In this document: positions 52,301 through 60,356 of the stretch, one piece after another | How the letters are laid out: the number at the start of each line of letters is the position of its first letter | Numbering within the stretch: position 1 is the first letter of the stretch | Assembly (NCBI RefSeq): GCF_001909055.1 | Contig: NZ_LVWI01000048.1 | Span: forward strand, 1-64,000 | From: Paenibacillus helianthi | GTDB taxonomy: Bacteria > Bacillota > Bacilli > Paenibacillales > Paenibacillaceae | DNA: 64,000 bases | Direction: 5' to 3' | Position numbers and translations under genes: made by a program | The notes under the pieces: model-generated | What the model was told of the DNA's origin: nothing | Seen by the model: the letters and a program-made list of their open reading frames with translations, nothing else | Database searches by the model: none

Positions 52301-55300
52301 GCTCATGTTGATGTTGTTCCACCTGCTGCTCAAACAGCCCGTGTATGGACTGATTACGGGGATAGTCCCTGATCCCGTCATTCCATGTCTCCAGAAGAAG
52401 CTGCTTCTCCTCTTGTCCGAGAAAATCGTAAGACAGCAGCTTCCGATCCGGATCGGCGACGATTTCCCGCAGCAGATTAACAAGATGCGCCTGGAATCGC
52501 TCCATCGTGTTCTCATGCCATAAGTCCTTGTTGTAGGCCAATCTGCCCTTCATTCCGTCCGTTCCCTCCAGCAATTCCAGCTCCAGATCAAACTGGCCTT
52601 CCTGCTGGGGGATTTCATAACGTTCGACGGTCCCGTCTCCGCCGTTCATCTTGGCGGTCATATTCTGGCTCAGCAGTTGGAAGGTAACCTGAAATACGGG
52701 AGACCGGCTGAGATCCCTTACCGGCTTCAACTGCTTGACCATCAGCGAGAACGGATAGTTCTGGTTGTCCAGAGCCGAATACAGCGTCTGGCTGATCCGT
52801 TCAAGCGCTTCCCTGAAGGTCGGTCCGCCTGACAGATCCGCCCGGATGACAAGCGGGTTAATGAAATAACCCGAGGCATCCTGAAAGCGGAGCGGCCCTC
52901 TGGCTGAAGCCGTCGTCCCGACAAGCACATCCTCCTGCCCGGAATAACGGTGGAGCAGCACCTGGAAGGCGGTTAATGCCACCGTGTACAATGTTTTCTT
53001 TTCCTTGCGCGAAAATTTCACAAGCTCGTCCGTCAATGCCTTGTCGATACTAAAATTCAGGGTTGCCCCACTGGTGGTCTGGACAGGCGGACGGGGACGA
53101 TCCGTCGGCAAATTAAGCACGGGAAGATCGCCGCCTAACTGCGATTCCCAGTACGTCCACATCCTCTTCCCCTCTTCGCCCTCCAGTTCCGTTCTCTGCC
53201 AGGCAATATAATCGAAGTAACGCATATCCGGCCCAGTCACAGGCACAGTCCCCGGGTCATCCATCAGCTTGCCGTAGAACGTCCACAAATCCTGAATCAT
53301 CAGACCTGTGGAGGTGAAATCCGTGATGATGTGATGGATATTAAACAGCAGCACATGATCGTTATCCGTAATGCGGAATAGAACTACGCGGAAGCCCGGC
53401 CGCTCCGTCAAAGTGAACGGAACACGGTACTCCTTGATATTTTCGGCGGTCAGCCGCGCTTCATCCCATCCGGAGGCATCGATCAGCTCGATGGGAGGAT
53501 CATATTGTTCGTGTACAATCTGCGTCTCTTCCCCTTCGATAACAGCAAAGGTAGTCCGGAGCAGCGGATGCTTGAAGACGAGAAACTCCAGTGCCCGCTT
53601 GAACAGATCAAGGTGCAACGGAGTCCGGATTCGGACATGGTAAGCCGTATTGTACGCGGCACTCTCCGGATAAGAGCAATGTACAAAGAACAACGATTGC
53701 TGTCCCAGCGACAACGGAAAATGCAGCTTGCCCTGCTGGACGGGCAGTTTCGGACGCTCGGCCTGCTGGAGAGGCAACTCCAAATGTTCTGCCGTCCGAA
53801 CGGGAGATTCCGCTAGTTTCTGCTGCGGCTGCTTCTCTGTCAGCAGATTCGGCGCCGCCCCGTTCTCCTCCAGGACATATCCTGGGTCCCTCTCCTCTTC
53901 GAATTCCACGGAGCCGCACATGAAGCTGTGAATATAGATATCCTCATCCATGGCCCCGAAATCGCGGGCAATCTTGCCGAAGTCCATTCCGCCGATTGGC
54001 ACCGTTCCGATTCCGCATTCGGCCTGTCTGTCCATCAATACCTGTCCGATCATCCCGGATTCCAGCTGTGCATAAGCCGTGCAGCCCTCTCCAAGGAGAA
54101 GACGGCTCTCCGACAAATTGCCGACCAGGAAGATGAAGAACTTGGCTTCCACACTGATTTTGATATTGAAGGGGGTGTGGCAGGCGCGAATCGGCTCGGA
54201 TAAGCCGGCGCGAATCATGGTTAAAGCATTCTTACTCCGATTGTATTCGTATATCCCCTCCTGAAGTGTCTCTACACCGTTCTCTTTGGCATAGATGTAT
54301 ATCTTTAGACCGGAGACACCGCCGGGAGGCGTGTACAGCCCCTTCTCCACCGAATCAATCTCTTCCGTACCAAGCGTGGACAGCCATTTGCTGAACTGGC
54401 GGAAGGAAACAGAGGCATCTATATAATGCCGTCTGCTGGCGCGAAGGATGTAATGGGACGAGTCCCATTCGTGCGGAGCCAGCGCAATCCGCTGATCGTC
54501 TTCATGGAATCTGCGGATATGGGGCTGTTCCCGCGTAAGCTGAACAAGCTCTTTGCGGCTTAGAATATTAAACTTCCGCTCACGCTGGATGCGGAGAATA
54601 TCTGCCGCCGTCTCGTATACGGGACGCGTTCTGAAATGTCCGGCAATGTCAAGGCGGCCGTCCCTCAAGGTCTGCACCAATGCCGCTTCATCGAACAGCG
54701 GACCATCCTCGGCCCGATAATCATAGTAACCGCCCATAAGAGAGAAGATGTACCGGTTGCCGTCGTCCAGCCGGAAGCTGTCGGCAATGCGCTCAAAATC
54801 AAGCCCGATGGCCGGGTACAGCCCGATATTGAATTCGTGCTGTCTGTTCACCAGCAGCTGCGCCATGTATCCGGCATCCAGCTTGGCCAGACTCTCGCTG
54901 TAATCCACGTACACCGGCCGCAGTGCATTTAGCTGGGCGATGAAGAAGATGCTGAAAGCGGATTGCTCAAACACAGACCGGTTCAACTCCATATGGACAG
55001 AGGAATCGATCATGAGCGGGCTGCTGATGAAATACAGTTCATGCGTCAGCGGATGGTAATAATACAAGCCGCCGGCCAGACCTTCTATGCCGCCTTCCTT
55101 GATATATACATACGCCTGAACGCCATTGCGTCCGCCGGCCGAAGGATACAGGAATTTGCTGTCACCCTTCACCTTCTCCATCTTCAGCAGTGCAAGGAAA
55201 GCGGAAAAAACATCAAATGATATCGGCTTCTGCACAAAGCGGTGTTTGCTTGATGCGAAGCGGTAAAAGATCTTTTTGAACGGCGGAGCCTGCAGCTGTA

Positions 55301-58300
55301 CGATCTGTACCGGTTTCTCTTCCAAGGCCAGTGCAGAAGCCGCTGCTTCCCTTCCGGCAGCTCCAGCAGCTCCGGCAGCTCCCGATGCCGGAAGGGAAGA
55401 GCCGGAAGCGTCCGTCATCGCCTCACCTGCAATAAACTTGGCAACTTCCTCAATTGTAGGCGAGCGGAAGAACAGATCCACCGGGATCGTGACCTTGTAT
55501 TTCTCTTCCACCATCCGGCTTACTGTCATAATTGTCAGCGAGGTGGTGCCTATATCGAACAAATCGTCGGATGCCTGAATGTCCTCCTCCGTTTCCAGCG
55601 CCTCCTTGAACATTCCAAGAAGCTCCTCCGTCAAGCCGATCCGGCTTGCGGACGTCTCTCCCTTGGCTTCAATGTCAGCGGGATTTCCGCCTGCCGCATG
55701 ACCGTGTATATAAGCCGCGATATCCCGGATAGCCGGATTGGAGAAATAGATTTCGATGGGGACGCTGACTTCATACCGGTCCGCAATCCGCTGATTGGCC
55801 GTCATGAGTGTCAACGAGGTTGCCCCGAGATCAAAAATATCATCCTCCGCCGTTACCGCATCCCCGGTGTCCAGCGCTTCACGGAAGATGTCGATCAGAC
55901 TGCTGACCAATCCTTGATAGTCGGCACTGCCATTCCCGGCAGGCCGCTCCGCCTCTACGGCCGGAAGCGGCCACGGCAGAGCCTCCCGGTCCAGCTTGCC
56001 GTTCTCTGTCAACGGAAGCTCAGCGATCCGGGCAATAACGTTCGGCACCATATAATCCGGCAGGAGTCCTCTTACATGCTGCCGGACTTCCTTGGCAGTC
56101 GGCTCCTCCCGGTTGGCGCCAATGACGTAGGCGACAACCTTGGGATCGTCGGTATCCTTGTCCTGCACAGCCACAACCGCCTGCCGAATCCCGTTCATCC
56201 GGAGCAGCGCCGTTTCGATCTCACCCAGCTCGATCCGGAAGCCGCGCACCTTCACTTGCAGATCCAGACGGCCGAGATATTCCACATCGCCGCCAGGCAG
56301 ACGCAATGCGGCATCCCCGGTCTTATACAACCGGCTGCCCGGCTCCCCGGAGAACGGGTTCGGAATAAACCGCTCTGCAGTCAGTTTCGGTCGGTTCAAG
56401 TACCCTCTGGCCAGCCCCTTGCCTCCTACATACAGTTCCCCCGGAGTCCCTGATGGCACCTGGCGCAGCTTGTCATCCAATATGTACAGCTGTAAGTCGG
56501 GGATAGGAGTGCCGATGACACTGGTTTTGGAGACAAGATCAGCGCCGGTTATCGGCCGGTAGGTAACATGTACCGTGGTCTCCGTAATGCCGTACATATT
56601 GATTAGCTCCGGTTCCCGGTCGCCGTGCCGCTGAATCCAAGGAGCCAGGCTCTGCGGGTTAAGCGCCTCCCCTCCGAAGATGACATACCGGAGCGACAAG
56701 ACTGCCGGATGCTCCAGCCGGTCTTCAGTCAGCATAAATTGCTTAAAGGCGGTCGGCGTCTGATTAAGCACCGTAACCCCTTCGGCAGCAACCAGCCGGT
56801 AGAACTCATCGAAGGAACGGCTGACCGCGTAAGGAACAATCACCAGACGTCCGCCGTGAAGCAGCGCCCCCCAGATTTCCCATACGGAAAAATCAAACGC
56901 ATACGAGTGAAACAGCGTCCAGACATCATTCTCCCCGAATCCGAACCAAGCCTCACTCGAAGAGAACAGGCGCACTACGTTGGAGTGGGGGATCAGAGCT
57001 CCCTTAGGCTTGCCGGTGGAGCCGGACGTATAGATGACATAAGATACGTTATCGCCGTGCGCACCGCTGTCCGGATTGCGGTCATCCTCTACGGCAAGCT
57101 CCTCCTCAATAAGGTCCAGACAGATGAACCGGGCCTGATCCGGTTTAGGCAGCTCGGACAGCTGCCCGGTCCGGGTAACAATAAGCGGCAGATTGGCATC
57201 CTCGATAATGAGAGCCAGCCGTTCCTTGGGACTGTGAGGGTCCAAGGGTATGTAGGCCCCTCCACTTTTAAGGATAGCCAGAATGCCGATCAGCAGTTCG
57301 AAGGAACGCTCCAAGCACAATCCGATCATTACCTCTGGCCCTGCACCCTGCTTGCGCAAATAATGCGCCAGCCGGTTCGCCCGCTTGTTCAGCTCCCCAT
57401 ACGTCATCTGCAATCCGTTGAAGGTAAGGGCCACGGCATCAGGATTTCTCGCCGCCTGCTTCTCGAATAGCGAGTGGATGCAGCCGGTAGACTCAGGCAG
57501 CCGGTTAACGTAATCCGCCCCCCACAGATCGGGATCATGGGCCAGGTCGGTCAGCAAGCCGTGGTACCGCTCGAACATGCTCTCCGCTATTTCCGGCGGC
57601 AGCATGGATGCATCGTAATCCCACTGGACCCAGAGGGAATCCTCGCGCTCAAGGCTCATGTTGTCCAAATAGACACCGGGGGTAGCGGATTGCCCGAACC
57701 CGGCCGCCACCTCCGGCGGCAGCGGCAAGGCTCCGCCTGCAATGCTGTTAGTAAATACGACCGGGAAGCTGAGCGGAGCAGCCGGTGAAGCAAGCATCAG
57801 CTTCTTGCGCAGCTCTCCCAAGCCGCCGACGGCACCGCAGGCCAAGTCCTTGCGGATGCTCTCTTGCAAGCTACGGGCCCTCTCGGCAAAAGGCAGACCG
57901 GAAGGGCGGATCACAACCCAGCTGAGCGAGGTGAAGTCACCGACGATCCGTTGAATATCCGGATGAACCGCCGGACGGCTCCAATCGACGAATACGACGG
58001 TGAAGGGCTCCTGTTTGCTCTGCTCCTCCAGCACTTGAGCATAGGCGGCGAACAACAGAATTCCGGGCTCAATGGACAATTCCGCTGCCTTTCGCTTGAA
58101 CCCCGCCCAGTTGTGGATTCTCCCCTCCAGCCGGCGGTGTCCGTTTGCCGTTCCGCCGCCGACAGCATAGGGGAGCATAGGGCCGGAAGGCAGATCCTTC
58201 ATTTTCTCCTTCCAGTATGCCGCCATCGCCTTGCCCTCATCCGATTTGCGGAAACGGCCGGCTTCCTCCAGATAATCACGGTAAGTTAACCCGGCTTCCT

Positions 58301-60290
58301 CCAGGGAAGCTTCGGGAGTCTCATACAGCTTGAATAGGTCATGATATAGCATAGCAATGCTGTTCCCATCTGCGATCAATGCATCGATGGTCAAATGAAT
58401 CCGCGCCTTGTTCCCATTCCACAGCGAAACCGACAGATCGAACAAGGGCCACTGGTTCAAGGGAAACTGCATTTGCTGCTTGTCCTGCCGTATCCTTTCC
58501 GCTGCCCGAGGGTCCACTTCTTCATTCGACTGCCGATAGGATTCAACAGAAACCACATACTCCGGCACCGATTCCAATACCTGCTGCGTGCCGTTCTCGT
58601 GAACGACGGCCCGCAGCATATCATGGGCTCCGACCACACGGTTCCAGGCTTGCTGGAGGCGGGCAATATCAAGCTCCTCCAAATCAAATTCCTGGTACAT
58701 CCGGCAGCCCGCCTTATGGTTCAGACGTCCGAATAATTGCGCCTGCTGCATATCGGACAGCCGGAATTTATCATATCTTCCCGCCGGAGATGTTCCAGCG
58801 GCAAGCAGCTGCGGTGCCGGAAGCTTGTCCTTCAAGGAAATCTGGTCCCAGATCTCCCGGCTCGCGAGCTGCCCGATAATATTCACGTAATCGGCGAACA
58901 TGCGGGCTACAGTCCCCGGTTGAAAATATTGCTCCACAACATCCCACATCACGGTCAGCCGACCATCCTGCTCATAGGCCTGGTGGTCCAGACAGACCTG
59001 CGGTGTCTGGGAGATCGAATACACTGTCTTGGCCAGCCAGCTGTCCTCCGCCGCCCGCCCCGCATTGTTCAGCATGCTGGTGAATACAACCGGAATGGAC
59101 AGAGCGGGGGCTTGCTTGCTGCGCACCCGCAGCTCCCGCAGGGCCCGGATTCCGCTCACACTGCTGTGGTCAAGATCCTCCCACAGTTTTTGTTGATAGC
59201 CCTTTGCTTTAGCTTTGAGCGATAGCCGGCGGATCTGTTCGATCGTGAAAATGTTGGTGGATACAAAAGGACCGACAACCTGGTCAATCTGCGGATGAAC
59301 GGGCGGCCGGTTAAAGTACGTAAGGATGATAGAAAAAGCATCATCTCCGCTCCAATACGACAGCAGCTCGCTGAAGCACAGGATGAGCAGTGCCGTTTGC
59401 GAAATGCCTATGTCCTGGGCAATATGTTTGAGCCGTGTCCAGTCTTCCTTGCCGACTACATGCTGATAGCGCCTACGCTCATAGTAAGGCTGCTCAGTCG
59501 GCTTGGCAGGGTTCAGGTCGTAGGGAAGAGAAGGACCGCTTGGCACCTCGGCATACTTCTTCATCCAGTAGGCCAAATCGCGCTTGTATCGGGGAGACCC
59601 CTCCTGATTACGCTGATACAACATATATTCACGAAACGTGTACTGCAGCGGCTGCAGCTCACAGGACGGTTCTCGGTACAGCCGGTACCACTGCTTGAAC
59701 AATGTCGCCATGCTGAAGCCATCGACCAGCCACTCATCAATGCTAAAGTGAATGATATGCCGGCCCTGGTCCAGCCGGGACACACCTATTTCAAACAAAG
59801 GCCATTCGCCCGTGCCGTACAGCTTGTGGGACATGCGCTGCCTGATCTCCCCGATCCGGCGGTCAACCTCCCCCTGATCCTTGCCGGTTAAGTCATATAC
59901 CTCCGGCACATATTCGGGAACCTGTTCCAGAAGCTGCTGGGACCGGTTGGCCAATACGACGGTCCTCAACATCTCATGATACGTAATCAACCGGTTCCAG
60001 GCAGAGGTCAAGGCGGAGATATCCAGATCGTATTCCTCCAGCTCGAAATAGATATGGCAGCCCACACGATCGGTCGTTCCCCCGAAAAACTTGCCCACCG
60101 AAAATGATTCCTGCATATCCGACAACGGAAACGGGCGGTAGCGCTCCCGGTCCGATCCCGCAGCCTCATTCCGGACCGGTGAACCGGAATCCTCATGAAG
60201 CTCTTTATCCTGTACAAGCTGCTGCATACGCTGCAGAACTTCCCTTTTCTCCTTGTCGGATAGTTGGACAAACTGATTGTGGTTTAGCAT
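49347..60290 (-). CDS. NRPS: Cy-Cy-A(Thr)-PCP-PCP-Ox-Ox-C-A(Dab)-PCP-R
   Basis: 3647 residues. Two heterocyclisation domains (DEWLVDGFS near 183; DALIADGNS near 634) come first, as in VibF. The first adenylation domain (about 936-1440) has pocket DFWNIGMVHK, the threonine code. Two carrier domains follow (Ser near 1491 and 1583), then two tandem SagB-like oxidoreductase units (about 1690-1950 and 1950-2130), expected to turn methyloxazoline into methyloxazole. A condensation domain (HHIITDF near 2317), a second adenylation domain (about 2648-3150; pocket DVGEISAIDK, Dab/Orn class), a carrier (GGHSF near 3203) and an NAD(P)H thioester reductase (GATGHLG, YTQSK near 3447) finish the line, so release is as an aldehyde or alcohol. 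AAGGAGAG precedes the ATG. Confidence 0.9.
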   Translation of the reverse strand: MLNHNQFVQLSDKEKREVLQRMQQLVQDKELHEDSGSPVRNEAAGSDRERYRPFPLSDMQESFSVGKFFGGTTDRVGCHIYFELEEYDLDISALTSAWNRLITYHEMLRTVVLANRSQQLLEQVPEYVPEVYDLTGKDQGEVDRRIGEIRQRMSHKLYGTGEWPLFEIGVSRLDQGRHIIHFSIDEWLVDGFSMATLFKQWYRLYREPSCELQPLQYTFREYMLYQRNQEGSPRYKRDLAYWMKKYAEVPSGPSLPYDLNPAKPTEQPYYERRRYQHVVGKEDWTRLKHIAQDIGISQTALLILCFSELLSYWSGDDAFSIILTYFNRPPVHPQIDQVVGPFVSTNIFTIEQIRRLSLKAKAKGYQQKLWEDLDHSSVSGIRALRELRVRSKQAPALSIPVVFTSMLNNAGRAAEDSWLAKTVYSISQTPQVCLDHQAYEQDGRLTVMWDVVEQYFQPGTVARMFADYVNIIGQLASREIWDQISLKDKLPAPQLLAAGTSPAGRYDKFRLSDMQQAQLFGRLNHKAGCRMYQEFDLEELDIARLQQAWNRVVGAHDMLRAVVHENGTQQVLESVPEYVVSVESYRQSNEEVDPRAAERIRQDKQQMQFPLNQWPLFDLSVSLWNGNKARIHLTIDALIADGNSIAMLYHDLFKLYETPEASLEEAGLTYRDYLEEAGRFRKSDEGKAMAAYWKEKMKDLPSGPMLPYAVGGGTANGHRRLEGRIHNWAGFKRKAAELSIEPGILLFAAYAQVLEEQSKQEPFTVVFVDWSRPAVHPDIQRIVGDFTSLSWVVIRPSGLPFAERARSLQESIRKDLACGAVGGLGELRKKLMLASPAAPLSFPVVFTNSIAGGALPLPPEVAAGFGQSATPGVYLDNMSLEREDSLWVQWDYDASMLPPEIAESMFERYHGLLTDLAHDPDLWGADYVNRLPESTGCIHSLFEKQAARNPDAVALTFNGLQMTYGELNKRANRLAHYLRKQGAGPEVMIGLCLERSFELLIGILAILKSGGAYIPLDPHSPKERLALIIEDANLPLIVTRTGQLSELPKPDQARFICLDLIEEELAVEDDRNPDSGAHGDNVSYVIYTSGSTGKPKGALIPHSNVVRLFSSSEAWFGFGENDVWTLFHSYAFDFSVWEIWGALLHGGRLVIVPYAVSRSFDEFYRLVAAEGVTVLNQTPTAFKQFMLTEDRLEHPAVLSLRYVIFGGEALNPQSLAPWIQRHGDREPELINMYGITETTVHVTYRPITGADLVSKTSVIGTPIPDLQLYILDDKLRQVPSGTPGELYVGGKGLARGYLNRPKLTAERFIPNPFSGEPGSRLYKTGDAALRLPGGDVEYLGRLDLQVKVRGFRIELGEIETALLRMNGIRQAVVAVQDKDTDDPKVVAYVIGANREEPTAKEVRQHVRGLLPDYMVPNVIARIAELPLTENGKLDREALPWPLPAVEAERPAGNGSADYQGLVSSLIDIFREALDTGDAVTAEDDIFDLGATSLTLMTANQRIADRYEVSVPIEIYFSNPAIRDIAAYIHGHAAGGNPADIEAKGETSASRIGLTEELLGMFKEALETEEDIQASDDLFDIGTTSLTIMTVSRMVEEKYKVTIPVDLFFRSPTIEEVAKFIAGEAMTDASGSSLPASGAAGAAGAAGREAAASALALEEKPVQIVQLQAPPFKKIFYRFASSKHRFVQKPISFDVFSAFLALLKMEKVKGDSKFLYPSAGGRNGVQAYVYIKEGGIEGLAGGLYYYHPLTHELYFISSPLMIDSSVHMELNRSVFEQSAFSIFFIAQLNALRPVYVDYSESLAKLDAGYMAQLLVNRQHEFNIGLYPAIGLDFERIADSFRLDDGNRYIFSLMGGYYDYRAEDGPLFDEAALVQTLRDGRLDIAGHFRTRPVYETAADILRIQRERKFNILSRKELVQLTREQPHIRRFHEDDQRIALAPHEWDSSHYILRASRRHYIDASVSFRQFSKWLSTLGTEEIDSVEKGLYTPPGGVSGLKIYIYAKENGVETLQEGIYEYNRSKNALTMIRAGLSEPIRACHTPFNIKISVEAKFFIFLVGNLSESRLLLGEGCTAYAQLESGMIGQVLMDRQAECGIGTVPIGGMDFGKIARDFGAMDEDIYIHSFMCGSVEFEEERDPGYVLEENGAAPNLLTEKQPQQKLAESPVRTAEHLELPLQQAERPKLPVQQGKLHFPLSLGQQSLFFVHCSYPESAAYNTAYHVRIRTPLHLDLFKRALEFLVFKHPLLRTTFAVIEGEETQIVHEQYDPPIELIDASGWDEARLTAENIKEYRVPFTLTERPGFRVVLFRITDNDHVLLFNIHHIITDFTSTGLMIQDLWTFYGKLMDDPGTVPVTGPDMRYFDYIAWQRTELEGEEGKRMWTYWESQLGGDLPVLNLPTDRPRPPVQTTSGATLNFSIDKALTDELVKFSRKEKKTLYTVALTAFQVLLHRYSGQEDVLVGTTASARGPLRFQDASGYFINPLVIRADLSGGPTFREALERISQTLYSALDNQNYPFSLMVKQLKPVRDLSRSPVFQVTFQLLSQNMTAKMNGGDGTVERYEIPQQEGQFDLELELLEGTDGMKGRLAYNKDLWHENTMERFQAHLVNLLREIVADPDRKLLSYDFLGQEEKQLLLETWNDGIRDYPRNQSIHGLFEQQVEQHQHELAVTARGAGGQSASITYGELNARANRLAHFLRSISTKQGGVVGICLEKSMETVVSVLAVFKAGCAYVPIDPAYPRERIGFITADANAGIIITTSDMEPSFDAQQSTIICLDSMQDQLDRCRDDNPGDPPQSESLAYVIYTSGSTGTPKGVGITHGSAVNIFCGYRDVYLLEKNNRIHLQMAAFTFDVFIGDLMRALCSGGRLVLCPRESVIDPVQLHRLIVEEGIHIAEFVPAVMRHLVQYMKNAGIMLDTMQTVIISSDSWNMKDLQEFRRYFAKGTRFINAYGVTEVTIDSTYVDCAELDSDNQGFVPIGRPFPNTDIYIVDPELKPVPIGVAGELCIGGKGVAAGYLNRPKLNAEKFVANPFREGGTERMYRSGDMARYLPDGSIEFLGRADYQVKVRGLRIEVGEIEEVLARHPSVGAAVVLAKQDQTGESILIGYYTENGPSNLPLDELQDYARSKLPEYMVPTIFIRLDAFPLTSNGKIDRKALPGPDLALKVSMRDIVQPATETERRMVAIWQRVLQLENLGVTNDFFLVGGHSFLAIKLLDELKRELSADISLMEFLENPNIREMARRFDKEDEHVDEMEEAWAGSLEAEAIQAEVAYPEWDRPRNILLTGATGHLGIYLLVNLLELHETAVVHCLIRAKNVAEARDRLERTLRKHLLWREKLLDRVIPVVGDLEQPLLGLASDQYDELARKIDLIFHNGAYVNFAYPYQVLKKANVNGTAEVLKLAAQSRIKPVHYISTTSVFENTEARSGMFQRDIVIGDNAELVHNRKLDQTLGYTQSKWVAEKLVQRAREQGMLVTIYRPDIISGHSRTGIWNNNDFAAKTLQSIAEAGIIPKGRFKFNWLPVEQASQAIVRLSSLPKCLNRNFNVASPYSFELCDLAEWLTEAGFPVKELPFHTWRRQMEELQAKASVSGQIPDEVWKAADSQDSRAVHVYDLKNLKIGLRETDISFEPIGKEHIRKYVEYFVQNGYLKKK

Positions 60291-60356
60291 GGTTTCTCTC
60301 CTTCCAGAGTGAAAGGCTCACTGCAAGACATGTATGCGAAGGCGGGAGGACCGTCC

